DNA of 64,000 nt from Candidatus Lumbricidiphila eiseniae (GCA_002529645.1 NAEP01000044.1:1-64000), one strand, 5' to 3'. Shown: positions 8,889 through 17,699, counted from the first letter of the stretch. Numbers and translations: made by a program. The notes: generated by a model not told the origin, from the sequence alone.

Positions 8889-9104
8889 GTGACGTTTCTG
8901 AGGGGCATTTTTGAGCGCATAAAGGGTGGGCTCAAGTCCCGAGACATTCTTTACCTGTTTACTTTTTCTTTCGCGATGGGAGTATCATCAAACAACTGGC
9001 TCCGAGGTCTTATTTTCACCATCCTGGTATGGACATTGCTCCAGCTCGCTATTGCGTTGGGGTCACGGCGGTGGTCACGGCGGCGAGCAGAGAGATCGCG
9101 TTGA
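8889..9104 (+). CDS. Small membrane protein (71 aa), hypothetical
   Basis: One or two hydrophobic segments (residues about 20-34 and 38-56) with a strongly basic tail (SRRWSRRRAERSR). I chose GTG 8889 because CAGGAG lies 8 bases before it; a GTG at 8880 in the same frame overlaps that site. No family is recognised. Typical of short basic-tailed membrane proteins in actinobacteria, and it may be a spurious frame. Confidence 0.4.
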   Translation: MTFLRGIFERIKGGLKSRDILYLFTFSFAMGVSSNNWLRGLIFTILVWTLLQLAIALGSRRWSRRRAERSR

Positions 9105-9236
9105 AATTTTGCGCACCACCACTCGAGGTCGGTCATGATCTTGTGAAGGTTCCCGCCGACGTGCAGGCCGTCTGGCAACACGGCTCTTCTGCGCTTCACG
9201 AACCAGTGGGTGCTCACGCACAAATACTGCACAGTC

Positions 9237-9605
9237 TCACACTCCCTGCACGGTCCAAATCTGGAGCATCCGGTACACCATGACGGCCACCGACAGTGCC
9301 GCTATTCCGAGTACCACGGTCGACCAGCGGGTCCGCTCCAGCAGCCCCCACAGCGCGGCGAACGGCGGAATGAGTAGCGCCCCCACAAGGTATACGTAAA
9401 ACTCAAGCACACTGCCCGTAGCACGGTTACCCACTGTCGGCGCGATCAGCGCCACCACGAGTTGCGCCAGCAGGAGCGCTTCGACGAGTGCGAGCGCCCC
9501 TACGGTGAGGTCCGAGGGCAGCCGTCGCGCGAGTCCGAGCGTGAGACACAGAAGCCCGGCGGCAAGTGCGACCGCGAACTGCGCCCACGCAAACCATTCG
9601 ATCAT
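9237..9605 (-). CDS. Small integral membrane protein, coupled to truB
   Basis: 122 residues from ATG 9605 with four hydrophobic helices (about residues 5-22, 30-50, 63-84 and 92-112). The start overlaps the stop of truB as ATGA, and AAGGAA lies 6 bases upstream, so it is translated by coupling with truB. A longer frame upstream lies inside truB and is discarded. No recognised domain. Confidence 0.7.
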   Translation of the reverse strand: MIEWFAWAQFAVALAAGLLCLTLGLARRLPSDLTVGALALVEALLLAQLVVALIAPTVGNRATGSVLEFYVYLVGALLIPPFAALWGLLERTRWSTVVLGIAALSVAVMVYRMLQIWTVQGV

Positions 9606-10672
9606 GGGCTGTTCCTTGCCGCTGGGCTGGAGTCTGCGGTGGCACCGCGGTCCTGCTGCCACTCCCGGCTGCTTCCCGCCGCCCCTTCACCGCTCCGCTT
9701 GTCGGTGTTGCCGGTTGGCATCGGCACGCCCGGAAACCCGGTCACAACCGCGAGTTCTCCACCCCGCTGTTGCACAATCGCAACGAGATCGTTGGGGTGA
9801 CTCACCGCGGCGAGAACGCCATCCGCAGCACGGGCGGGGGTTCCCTCCGGTACACGGGCAGGGGTTGTGGACGGCAATGGAGCGGTGCTCATGGTTCGAG
9901 TTCCCTCCGGTACACGGGCGGCGATTCGCTTCCCGTGCCTGAGGTCAACCGCCTCGGTATCAGTCACCGCCACAACAGGGAGCGCCCGGCGCGCAGCATC
10001 CGCTGCTTCTATCAGCACGTGGGGGGCCATCTCCTCAATGCCGGATGCCTCCCCCACCGCAAACTCGCCAACCCGCGTGCGCCGCAGCGAGGTGAGGTGC
10101 CCACCCGTTCCGAGCGCCACCCCCACATCCCGCGCCAACGCACGAATGTACGTGCCCGACGAACAGACAACCCGCACATCCAGATCGACCCAGCCGACGC
10201 CTGCTCGCCGCGCCACCCGGTCGAAGACAGAAACCTGCACACGCCTCGCTGCCAACTCCACCGCCTCCCCGTCGCGCACCCGCTGATAGGCACGCACGCC
10301 CTTCACCTTGATCGCGCTGACCGAGCTGGGTACCTGTTCGATACTGCCGGTCAGGTGCCCCATCGCCGCCAGAATTTCCCGGTCGCCCGGGTCAACAAAT
10401 GCCCCGGCGGTAAGCGGTTCACCCTCCGCGTCATCCGTTGCAGTCGCCCACCCCAGCCGGATTGTCGCAACATACTCTTTGTCGAGGCCCACGAGGTAGT
10501 GCAACAGCCTTGTCGCCGACCCGACACCAAGCACGAGCAACCCCGTTGCCATAGGATCGAGCGTGCCAGCGTGCCCAATCTTGCGTGTGCCGAGCGCACG
10601 CCGGGCCCGGGCGACGACATCGTGGCTGGTCATCCCTGCCGGCTTATCAACGAGGAGGATGCCGTTAGTCAC
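9602..10672 (-). CDS. truB: tRNA pseudouridine-55 synthase TruB
   Basis: Converts U55 to pseudouridine in the T-loop of tRNAs. MTNGILLVDKPAGMTSHD opens the protein; the catalytic aspartate is Asp39 in HAGTLDPMATG, and VSAIKVKG and SSGTYIRALARD follow. The C-terminal PUA-like part carries a 20-residue in-frame insertion in which ARVPEGT appears twice (see the repeat at 9840). With 356 residues it is longer than the usual 290-310, and the last 40 residues are disordered, polar sequence. Start is GTG. The stop overlaps the next small membrane gene. Confidence 0.94.
   Translation of the reverse strand: MTNGILLVDKPAGMTSHDVVARARRALGTRKIGHAGTLDPMATGLLVLGVGSATRLLHYLVGLDKEYVATIRLGWATATDDAEGEPLTAGAFVDPGDREILAAMGHLTGSIEQVPSSVSAIKVKGVRAYQRVRDGEAVELAARRVQVSVFDRVARRAGVGWVDLDVRVVCSSGTYIRALARDVGVALGTGGHLTSLRRTRVGEFAVGEASGIEEMAPHVLIEAADAARRALPVVAVTDTEAVDLRHGKRIAARVPEGTRTMSTAPLPSTTPARVPEGTPARAADGVLAAVSHPNDLVAIVQQRGGELAVVTGFPGVPMPTGNTDKRSGEGAAGSSREWQQDRGATADSSPAARNSP
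9840..9924. repeat. Direct repeat pair, period 60 (inside truB)
   Basis: Positions 9840-9859 and 9900-9919 are identical (20 bp, GTTCCCTCCGG...), with partial similarity for a few bases on either side. The 60-base period adds exactly 20 codons to the TruB C-terminus, where ARVPEGT occurs twice. The sequence between the copies is unrelated. It belongs to the group of period 60/61 repeat pairs in this window. Confidence 0.8.
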
Positions 10673-10751
10673 GTCCCCAGGCTACCGCCCCGAAAGACTC
10701 TCAAAAAGACGCGCCCTCACCGAGGCGAACGCAGGTCGCAGCATCGGCGAT

Positions 10752-10845
10752 ATCCCCGCGCCATCCCGGGCTGTGTTATGGAACCGGCACTTGTGAACAC
10801 GCTGCACCGAGCAACCCCACGGCATCCAGAACTGTGTTCTACAAC
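10752..10845. repeat. Decayed direct repeat pair, period 61
   Basis: Aligning 10752-10784 with 10813-10845 at an offset of 61 leaves about 22-24 of 33 positions identical, including CTGTGTT and CATCC. It lies between truB and the PHP gene. It looks like an older, diverged member of the period-61 group; on its own it would be weak. Confidence 0.4.
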
Positions 10846-11711
10846 ACCGGACGGCTACCCGTTCCCGCGGCCAGAATCTGTGCAACCACCTCCGGTGGCG
10901 TCACGCACTCACCCAGTCGGTTGGGTTTGCCGGTGCCGTGAAAATCGCTCGATCCGGTGACGGCAAGACCACACCGTTCGGCCAGTGCCTCGAGCCCGGG
11001 CATCGCCTCGGGCAGGTTCTCTGGGTGCTCCAGCTCGAGCCCGAACAGTCCCGCGGCAGTGAGCCGCCCCACCTCTGTGTCGGTCATGACCCGGCGGGCT
11101 CCCCGCGATCCCGGGTGTGCGACGACGGCAACACCTCCCGCTGCCCGAATGAGTTCAACCCCCCGCACTGGATCAGGAGCGTAGTGCGGCTGGGTGTACC
11201 CCGCCCGTGGGTGCAAGATTCCGTCGAAGGCTGCCGAGCGGGTCGGCTCGTAGCCTCGAGCGACAAGAGCGTCGGCAATGTGGGGACGACCAATGGTTGA
11301 CCCGACCCCAGACTGGGCAAGTACATCCTCCCAGGTGAGGTCGTAGTCGCGGGCGATTCGAGTGACGATACGCTCCGCACGCTGCAACCGGGAGTCGCGA
11401 ATGGTTACTAGTTCCGCACGCAGTTGCGCACTGTCGGGATCAATGAGATAGCCGAGCACGTGTACACTCACGCCGTTCAGTCGGGTCGATAGCTCAATTC
11501 CAGGGATGAATGCGATTCCCGCGTCACGCGCGGCAGTCGCCGCGTTATCCCAGCCCGCGGTGGAATCGTGATCGGTCAGCGCGATACCCCAGAGCCCGGC
11601 CGCAGCGGCCTGGTGCACGAGTGCAGCGGGGGTGTCCGTGCCATCCGACACCGTCGAGTGTGTGTGCAGATCGGCAGCACCGAGCAGAGGGGTGGCGGGC
11701 ATCTCCCACAC
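10839..11711 (-). CDS. PHP-domain metal-dependent phosphoesterase
   Basis: About 290 residues of the PHP superfamily, close to bacterial 3',5'-nucleoside bisphosphate phosphatases / YciV (RNase AM). Metal-binding motifs in order: DLHTHSTVSDG near the N-terminus, ALTDHDST, PGIELS, VHVLGYLID, VVAHPG and SSDFHGTGK. The start could be the GTG at 11711 or ATG four codons later (MPATPLLG). Such proteins act on nucleotides or on RNA 5' ends in the cytoplasm; the exact substrate cannot be decided here. Confidence 0.85.
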   Translation of the reverse strand: MWEMPATPLLGAADLHTHSTVSDGTDTPAALVHQAAAAGLWGIALTDHDSTAGWDNAATAARDAGIAFIPGIELSTRLNGVSVHVLGYLIDPDSAQLRAELVTIRDSRLQRAERIVTRIARDYDLTWEDVLAQSGVGSTIGRPHIADALVARGYEPTRSAAFDGILHPRAGYTQPHYAPDPVRGVELIRAAGGVAVVAHPGSRGARRVMTDTEVGRLTAAGLFGLELEHPENLPEAMPGLEALAERCGLAVTGSSDFHGTGKPNRLGECVTPPEVVAQILAAGTGSRPVL

Positions 11712-11798
11712 TCTACCGACACACCGTTCGGTGCGTGCGGTCTGTCCTGGACTGAACAGGCGTCGGCCACACCCTATCGAGGCACCGCCCGCGATTTC

Positions 11799-12464
11799 CT
11801 ACCTCCGGTCATCGGATACCCCGTCTGACCCGTTCCCCTCGGTCTCGCCGTGCGGTGGTTGCGGTGCATATTCGCCGTACCGTGGGCGCTCGCGCGGGGT
11901 ATCCGTCACAGCCGGGTGTGGGAGTGAAGCGTGTGATCCAACCCCCGTGGAGGAAGCAAGCGAACCCGCAACCGGGCCCGCCCCTGACACACCCAACACC
12001 TGTCGGGCACGGCCAACGTGGGCGTGGTTGGTGATGATCTCGTAACGGGTAGCGAGCACCTGCATGATCGATGTGAAGTCGCGGCGACGACGGTTAAACG
12101 AATAAGACACAAGCCCGAAAATCATGCCGAATCCGGCACCTAGCAGAACGGTTGCACCAAGAATCCCGTAGGTGGTCGCCGATGAGGAAATGACGAAGAT
12201 GAGTCCGAGAAAGATACCCAGCCAGGCTCCAGAGAGAGCACCGGCACCCGCAACACGACCCCAGCTGAGCTTGCCGGTGATGCGTTCTACGCTTGTCAGA
12301 TCGGTGCCGATGATAGACAACTCGGTCACCGGGAACTCTGCTTTGGCGAGAATATCGACAGCAGCCTGGGCCTCAGCATGAGAATCAAAACTCGCCACCG
12401 TCTCACCCTGAGGCACAGTGGGGATCGGACGGTTGTGTCGCCCAAATGGCGTTGAATTGGTCAC
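11799..12464 (-). CDS. General stress protein 17M-like (YflT) membrane protein
   Basis: 221 residues. Residues about 20-65 (ETVASFDSHAEAQAAVDIL, then FPVTELSIIGTDL) match the YflT/heat-induced stress protein domain, followed by two glycine-rich hydrophobic helices around residues 72-118. A proline-rich tail of about 60 residues follows. It is next to, and divergent from, the MgtE-N/CBS gene, an arrangement I recall from the mycobacterial Rv1229c-Rv1234 region. Function is unknown; a stress link is known only for the Bacillus family. Confidence 0.75.
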   Translation of the reverse strand: MTNSTPFGRHNRPIPTVPQGETVASFDSHAEAQAAVDILAKAEFPVTELSIIGTDLTSVERITGKLSWGRVAGAGALSGAWLGIFLGLIFVISSSATTYGILGATVLLGAGFGMIFGLVSYSFNRRRRDFTSIMQVLATRYEIITNHAHVGRARQVLGVSGAGPVAGSLASSTGVGSHASLPHPAVTDTPRERPRYGEYAPQPPHGETEGNGSDGVSDDRR

Positions 12465-12654
12465 CGGGGCATTCTCCCACGTCAGGTCTTGTATTCACTA
12501 TGTTTGTACTGCAGGCCAACGCTCCTGCCTCCACCCCGCCCTCCACCCCGCCCAGCACCCCAGCCGAAACCCCGGCCGAAACCCCGCAGCCGCTCTCCCT
12601 CTGAGCAATCGGTCCCTTCGGCCCGAGTCCCGGTTTGCGCGCTAGGTTTGAGGG

Positions 12655-13983
12655 GTGAGCGCCACGAGAGTATTTGTCGCCCGGCTCGTTGGGTGTGCCG
12701 TGTTCGACCCCAACGGCGACCGACTCGGGAAGGTGCGTGACGTGCTTGTCGTGTATCGTCATTCTGCGTCACCGCAGGTCGTGGGGCTCATCGTGGAAAT
12801 CCCCGGGAAACGTCGCGTTTTCGTCTCGATCGGGCGCGTGGCATCCATCACTGGTGGTCAGATCATCACAACCGGCAGGATCAACATTCGCCGCTTCGAA
12901 CAGCGCGGTGGTGAAGTGCGCGTCGTCGCGGAAATGCTCGGTCGTCGGGTAACGTTCGTTGACGGGTCGGGGGATGCGTCGATTGAGGATGTCGCGATCG
13001 TTGAGGGTGATCGCGGTGAATGGAATGTTGATCAGCTGTTTGTCCGACGCGCAAACAAGGGTCTCTCCCCGTTCGCAAAGTCACGCTCCTCCTATGTCAC
13101 CTGGCGCGAGGTGCGCGAAACACAGCGGCGCGGTGAAGCTCAGTCGGCCGAGCATCTCATTGCGACCTATTCCGAGCTGAAACCCGCCGACCTGGCAAAC
13201 ATCCTGCTCGATCTGCCCGAACAGCGCCGCCGCGAGGTTGCCGAAGAGTTGCCCGACGAACGACTCGCCGACGTCCTCGAAGAGATGGCGGACTCCGACC
13301 AGGTGGAATTGCTCGGCGCTCTGGGTGACGACCGTGCCGCCGACGTTCTTGATCGCATGCAGCCCGATGACGCCGCTGACCTCATTGCGCAACTACCCGA
13401 GGAACGCGGTAAACATCTGCTCAACCTCATGGAACCCGAAGAGGCCGAGGACGTCCGTTTCCTGCTCGCCTACGAGTCGGATACCGCGGGCGGTCTCATG
13501 ACCAATGAACCCGTCATTGTCTCGGCCGATGCCACCGTCGCCGAGGCTCTGGCGCTCATCCGCCGCCCCGATTTGGCCCCCGCCCTCGGGGCCGCGGTGT
13601 GTGTCACCCTGCCACCCTACGAATCGCCAACCGGTCGCTTCCTCGGACTGGTTCATTTTCAACGGATGCTCCGCCACCCTCCGCACGAACGCCTTGGCAG
13701 CCTTGTTGACCAGGGCATTGAGCCGATCACAACGGACACTCCGGCAGCCGAGGTTTCTCGGATTCTCGCCAGTTACGACCTCGTCTCGGTTCCCGTAGTA
13801 GATGAACGGCAACGACTCGTGGGTGTTGTGACGGTCGACGATGTGCTCGACTACCTCCTGCCCGACGATTGGCGCAGCCGACCCGATCTCGACGAGGAAG
13901 AACCGGTAGCTCTCGTCCCCGCAGTTCCCCAGGCCGGACGCGGTGGCACGACGGGAAGACGGGGCATCCGTGGCACGCACTAG
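12655..13983 (+). CDS. PRC-barrel / MgtE N-terminal / CBS-domain protein without channel
   Basis: 442 residues from GTG. Residues 1-120 look like two PRC-barrel-like segments (VFDPNGDRLGKVRDVLVVY). Residues about 165-290 are the MgtE intracellular N domain with its helical repeats (ELKPADLANILLDLPEQRR, LEEMADSDQVELL, DLIAQLPEERGKHLLNLM). Residues about 290-415 are a CBS pair. The transmembrane Mg2+ channel of true MgtE is absent, so this is the soluble actinobacterial type (Rv1232c-like). It overlaps DUF1003 downstream and is probably co-transcribed with it and mrp. A role in Mg2+ sensing is plausible but unproven. Confidence 0.85.
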   Translation: MSATRVFVARLVGCAVFDPNGDRLGKVRDVLVVYRHSASPQVVGLIVEIPGKRRVFVSIGRVASITGGQIITTGRINIRRFEQRGGEVRVVAEMLGRRVTFVDGSGDASIEDVAIVEGDRGEWNVDQLFVRRANKGLSPFAKSRSSYVTWREVRETQRRGEAQSAEHLIATYSELKPADLANILLDLPEQRRREVAEELPDERLADVLEEMADSDQVELLGALGDDRAADVLDRMQPDDAADLIAQLPEERGKHLLNLMEPEEAEDVRFLLAYESDTAGGLMTNEPVIVSADATVAEALALIRRPDLAPALGAAVCVTLPPYESPTGRFLGLVHFQRMLRHPPHERLGSLVDQGIEPITTDTPAAEVSRILASYDLVSVPVVDERQRLVGVVTVDDVLDYLLPDDWRSRPDLDEEEPVALVPAVPQAGRGGTTGRRGIRGTH

Positions 13984-14485
13984 CACTGATGATCACGCCT
14001 TCGAGACCCCGAAGGGCACCCGCCGTGTCCCGTTCCGCGGGTCCGGCGACCGCGACCGCTTTGGCCGGTTTACCGAGTGGATTGCCCGTGCTATGGGAAC
14101 ACCGTGGTTTCTGTTCGGGCTCACATTCTTTGTTATTGTGTGGATGCTGTGGAACTGGGCCGGGCCGACAAGCCTCCAGTTCGACCGCGCCGACTACGGC
14201 TTCACCGCGCTCACTCTCGTGCTCTCGCTGCAAGCCTCGTACGCGGCACCGCTCATTCTGCTCGCGCAGAATCGGCAGGATGACCGTGACCGGGTGCAGA
14301 TCGAACAGGATAGGCGGCGTTCTGAACGCAACCTTGCGGACGTGGAGTACCTCGCACGCGAGGTGGTTGCGCTGCGTCTTGCGCTCAAGGAAGTGGTCAC
14401 CAAAGAGGTCATTCGAGCGGAACTGCGAACCGAGCTGCGGGCGCTGCTTGACGAGCGCGACACGCGAGACGGTGAGCGCGAGTGA
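13970..14485 (+). CDS. DUF1003 membrane protein
   Basis: 171 residues from GTG 13970, with GGGG a few bases upstream; GTG 13943 is an alternative start. FGRFTEWIARAMGTPWFLF leads into two hydrophobic helices (WFLFGLTFFVIVWMLWNW and LTLVLSLQASYAAPLILLA), followed by a charged coiled-coil tail with QNRQDDRDR, all typical of DUF1003. It overlaps the MgtE-like gene by 14 bases and ends two bases before the mrp start, so it sits in one operon. The biochemical role of the family is not known. Confidence 0.85.
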   Translation: MARTSTDDHAFETPKGTRRVPFRGSGDRDRFGRFTEWIARAMGTPWFLFGLTFFVIVWMLWNWAGPTSLQFDRADYGFTALTLVLSLQASYAAPLILLAQNRQDDRDRVQIEQDRRRSERNLADVEYLAREVVALRLALKEVVTKEVIRAELRTELRALLDERDTRDGERE

Positions 14486-14486
14486 G

Positions 14487-15773
14487 ATGAACCTCGACCG
14501 AACAGGCACCGACCGAACAGGCACCGACCGAACAACCACCGACCACACAAACAGCAGCACAGTGGATGCAGACCAGCTGAGCGCGGTTGAAAAACGAGTG
14601 CGGGCTGCGCTCGCCAGCGTCATTGACCCGGAGATTCGTCGGCCGATCACCGAGTTGGACATGGTCGAGTCGGTGGTCGGGCATACGAACGGTCGCGTTA
14701 CGGTCGGGATCCGGCTCACGGTTGTGGGATGCCCCGCCGCGCAGCGAATCGAAACCGAGGTACGGCAGGCCGCCGAAAAGGTTGTTGGGGTGGGGTTCGC
14801 CGATGTGACGCTCGGCGTCATGACGTCTGAACAGCGGGCTGCACTCATTGAGCGACTCCGTGGTGGGCGGGCGGTGCGAAGCATCCCGTTCGGACCCGAC
14901 AGCCTGACCCGTGTCATCGTTGTGACCAGCGGTAAAGGCGGTGTGGGTAAGTCCACCGTCACCGCTAATCTTGCCGTTGCCCTCGCCGCGCGCGGCCTCC
15001 GCGTCGGGCTCATTGACGCCGATATCCACGGTTTTTCCATTCCCGGCCTGTTAGGAATGGTGGATGCGACGGGCATAGCTCCCCAGCCCACTCGCCTCAA
15101 CGACCTCATGTTGCCCCCGGTCGCACACGGGGTGAAAGTCATCTCAATCGGCATGTTTCTTGAACGATCCACGCCAGACCCACCGGTCGGGTCTGCTCTC
15201 CCCTCCTCTGCGCGGGCTGCGGCGACCGCCGTCGCGTGGCGCGGGCCTATGTTGCACCGCACACTCACCACGTTCCTCACCGAGGTGTACTTCGGCGACC
15301 TCGATATACTTTTGCTCGATATGCCACCGGGCACGGGCGATGTGGCAATCTCACTCGGCCAACTGCTACCCCACGCCGAAGTCATCATCGTGACGACACC
15401 GCAACCGGCCGCTGCCGAGATCGCCGAACGTTCCGGTGTTCTCGCGCGACAGACCGGCCAGCACATTGTCGGTGTCATCGAGACAATGTCGGCGTTCATT
15501 CCGCCCGGCGGTGGAGCCGCGGTGGAACTCTTCGGTGCAGGCGGTGGTGCACTGCTGGCCGAGCGGCTCAGCGCCGGTCAGGATGTCGCGGTGCCGCTGC
15601 TGGCGAGCGTGCCACTGAGCATCGGACTGCGCGAGGGAGGCGACCAGGGTGTCCCGATCGTGCTGTCCACTCCGAATGATCCGGCCGCCCGGGTTCTCAC
15701 TGCCACGGCCACCGCACTCACCGCACTCGGTCGCAACCTCAGTGGCCGACACCTGCCATTGAATCTCCTGTAG
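14487..15773 (+). CDS. mrp: Mrp/ApbC/NBP35-family Fe-S cluster carrier ATPase
   Basis: 428 residues. An N-terminal DUF59/MIP18 domain (ASVIDPEIRRPITELDMVE) is followed by a deviant Walker A P-loop, SGKGGVGKST, and LLDMPPGTGD. The family moves Fe-S clusters onto target proteins. The C-terminal CxxC motif of many Mrp proteins is missing (ETMSAFIPPGG), as in other actinobacteria. The start lies just after the DUF1003 stop; GTG 14472 is possible too. The first 25 residues include a slippage-type 15-base repeat (DRTGT DRTGT DRTTT), not conserved in the family. Confidence 0.92.
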   Translation: MNLDRTGTDRTGTDRTTTDHTNSSTVDADQLSAVEKRVRAALASVIDPEIRRPITELDMVESVVGHTNGRVTVGIRLTVVGCPAAQRIETEVRQAAEKVVGVGFADVTLGVMTSEQRAALIERLRGGRAVRSIPFGPDSLTRVIVVTSGKGGVGKSTVTANLAVALAARGLRVGLIDADIHGFSIPGLLGMVDATGIAPQPTRLNDLMLPPVAHGVKVISIGMFLERSTPDPPVGSALPSSARAAATAVAWRGPMLHRTLTTFLTEVYFGDLDILLLDMPPGTGDVAISLGQLLPHAEVIIVTTPQPAAAEIAERSGVLARQTGQHIVGVIETMSAFIPPGGGAAVELFGAGGGALLAERLSAGQDVAVPLLASVPLSIGLREGGDQGVPIVLSTPNDPAARVLTATATALTALGRNLSGRHLPLNLL

Positions 15774-15814
15774 TCGGCGCAACACCAGATACCCCGGGCC
15801 GGTTAACATCAATG

Positions 15815-16300
15815 CTAAGTCGCCTCAGAATCGAACGGGATGGCGCGGTCAGCACCCACCGGCTCCGCTCCACCGGTTGCGGGGACATCCCTGTTGGACA
15901 AAAATGACGCCGCGGTGGTCTGGTGTGGCGCTCCGGAGGGTGTCATCGAGTCGGTATTACCGTCCTGTGCATCATTACCGTCCTGTGCATCGGGAACCGA
16001 CGGCGAACGCCCGAGTGCTGGCTTAGGCCCACTATCGGAAAACGGGTCAGCGTCCGCGAGTGCCTCGCGGATGATCCGACGGGGATCGTACTGGCGCGGA
16101 TCCAACTTACGCCAGTCAATCTCCTCGAAGTCCTCGCCCATCTCGTCTTTCATCCGCTCCCGGGCACCGTTGGCCATCTCACGCAGTGACCGCACGAGGC
16201 GCGCCAGTTGCGCGGCATAGTGAGGCAGCCGCTCCGGCCCCAGCAAAAACACGGCGATCACTCCGATCATGAGGAGCTTCTCAAATGTCATTCCAAACAT
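15815..16300 (-). CDS. tatB: Sec-independent translocase subunit TatB
   Basis: 161 residues, preceded by AAGGAGTGACC. A single N-terminal membrane helix (FEKLLMIGVIAVFLLGPERLP), then an amphipathic helix (YAAQLARLVRSLREMANGARERMKDEMGEDF) and WRKLDPRQYDP, the actinobacterial TatB pattern. The disordered tail has an 18-base tandem duplication (DAQDGNDAQDGN). It works with TatA and TatC to export folded proteins. It is convergent with mrp and divergent from the O-methyltransferase, an order seen in many actinobacteria. Confidence 0.92.
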   Translation of the reverse strand: MFGMTFEKLLMIGVIAVFLLGPERLPHYAAQLARLVRSLREMANGARERMKDEMGEDFEEIDWRKLDPRQYDPRRIIREALADADPFSDSGPKPALGRSPSVPDAQDGNDAQDGNTDSMTPSGAPHQTTAASFLSNRDVPATGGAEPVGADRAIPFDSEAT

Positions 16301-16636
16301 CGGTCACTCCTTCCATCACGGTGTCTGAGCTACTGCGCCAGCATATCGATCCAGAATGCCTGCCTGAAACATCACGACAAGATCCCCGCTGTGTTCGTAT
16401 TAATGGTGCACGTACGCGGCGAGGATACAGGCTTTCGTCGCCGCCGCTGACAGTTCCAGATTAATGGTGCATGTACGCGGCAAGGAGGCTTCGCGGCGGT
16501 GCGCGTCGCACTGTGTTCGACGTGATGGGGCACCTTCCACACAACTCAGCTCGCGCGAAACACCGGGCACACCGCAGAAGCTACACTCTGACCGCCCGTT
16601 AGGCTGGGTAGGCATCACCGCCAACGGGGAGTACAC
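16301..16636. other. Divergent intergenic region tatB / O-methyltransferase
   Basis: 336 bases without a gene. It must hold both divergent promoters. The only structure I see is the period-61 repeat pair at 16399 and 16460. Confidence 0.55.
16399..16486. repeat. Direct repeat pair, period 61
   Basis: 16399-16425 and 16460-16486 match over 27 bases with two transitions (ATTAATGGTGCA, then GTACGCGGC). Offset is exactly 61 and about 34 unrelated bases lie between. Sequences before and after the copies do not match, so it is not a simple tandem duplication of 61 bases. Confidence 0.85.
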
Positions 16637-17269
16637 GTGTCTGACCAGGAACTGAACTGGAAGTTCGTTGACAACCAGGTCATCGAATCTGACGGTATCG
16701 CGCGCGCGCGACAGGTCTCCCACGAACTCGGTGTCGAGCCGGTCTCGCCCGCCATTGGGGCGCAGTTGGCCGTTGTGACCGCCGCGATCAACGCCGAGTC
16801 AATCATTGAAATTGGCACGGGGGTTGGAGTCTCTGGCCTGTGGATGCTCCAGTCTGCCCGTCGCGCAGTCCTCACGTCGATCGACATTGAAGCCGACTAC
16901 CAGCAGCATGCTCGACAGGCCTTTCACGAGGCCGGGTATCCGAGCGCCCGCACCCGCCTTATCACCGGGCGCGCCTCCGAGGTGCTGCCGCGGATGAACG
17001 AGCGTTCCTACGACGTGGTTGTCATTGATGCCGACGGTGCCTCGGTCATCGAGTATGCCGAACACGGACTGCGGCTGGCGAAGTCCGGCGGGAGCGTACT
17101 CATCGCGCACGCGCTGTGGAAGGGGCGGGTCGCGAACCCAGCCCGGCGGGATGACACAACGTCGGCGTTTCGCACCCTGCTAACCGAACTCGGAAAATCC
17201 GCTGCGGTCGCAGCATCTATTTCTCCCGCCGGGGACGGACTGCTGCACGTCGTCAAACTCACTGACTAG
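16637..17269 (+). CDS. O-methyltransferase (actinobacterial Rv1220c-like)
   Basis: 210 residues from GTG with GGGGAG 6 bases upstream. SAM-binding motif IIEIGTGVGVSGLWML, acidic TSIDIE at the end of beta2, and DVVVIDADGASVIEYAEHGLRL place it in the methyltransferase 3 (catechol/caffeoyl-CoA-like) family. Its location beside tatB/mrp is the same as that of Rv1220c near sigE in mycobacteria. The substrate is unknown. Confidence 0.85.
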   Translation: MSDQELNWKFVDNQVIESDGIARARQVSHELGVEPVSPAIGAQLAVVTAAINAESIIEIGTGVGVSGLWMLQSARRAVLTSIDIEADYQQHARQAFHEAGYPSARTRLITGRASEVLPRMNERSYDVVVIDADGASVIEYAEHGLRLAKSGGSVLIAHALWKGRVANPARRDDTTSAFRTLLTELGKSAAVAASISPAGDGLLHVVKLTD

Positions 17270-17433
17270 CTGTCTTCGGCCATGAAGTTGCCCTGCGGCA
17301 CCGATCGCAAGCAGCCCACGAAACACGCGTCCCAGGCGAACAATACCGGCCCACAGGGCTAACGGAGGTCGTTAAGGGTCAACAAAGATCGCGCGACCCC
17401 TCAACCACACCGGCACACACCGCCCTCACGCGG

Positions 17434-17607
17434 CTACGCGGGGTTGACAATCTTACTCAGCACCTCGTGGAGCTCGCGCGCTTCGGCGTCGTTCACTGAC
17501 ACGACAAGCCGTCCGCCACCCTCCAGAGGCACCCGAACGATGATCACTCGGCCCTCTTTCACTGCCTCCATTGGCCCGTCTCCGGTGCGTGGCTTCATGG
17601 CCGCCAT
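17434..17607 (-). CDS. DUF3117 small protein (57 aa)
   Basis: MAAMKPRTGDGPMEAVKEGR at the N-terminus, then RVPLEGGGRLVV and an acidic helix (AEARELHEVLSKIV) reproduce the short, highly conserved actinobacterial DUF3117 protein. GGAAAGG lies 7 bases before the ATG. It is almost always near this O-methyltransferase/tatB cluster or DNA-glycosylase genes in actinobacteria. No function is known. Confidence 0.9.
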   Translation of the reverse strand: MAAMKPRTGDGPMEAVKEGRVIIVRVPLEGGGRLVVSVNDAEARELHEVLSKIVNPA

Positions 17608-17668
17608 TGCGTATCCTTTCCCTGGCTACAGTCCATTATCTGACATCCAGCACGGGGGGCGAAATCAC

Positions 17669-17699
17669 GGTGGGATGGCTCGGCACGAGCCATCCCACC
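17669..17699. terminator. Strong hairpin, 14-bp perfect stem
   Basis: GGTGGGATGGCTCG (17669-17682), loop GCA, then its exact reverse complement to 17699. No T-run follows on either strand. It lies upstream of DUF3117 and at the edge of the IS481 relic. It may be a bidirectional terminator shielding DUF3117 from read-through, or an element end. Confidence 0.6.

Noticed and set aside
9566..10960. 464-codon plus-strand frame
   Set aside because: Shadow of truB and the PHP gene; composition is arginine/proline-rich with no family.
16464..16655. 63-codon frame before the O-methyltransferase
   Set aside because: Overlaps the repeat copy and the O-methyltransferase ribosome site; no homology features.
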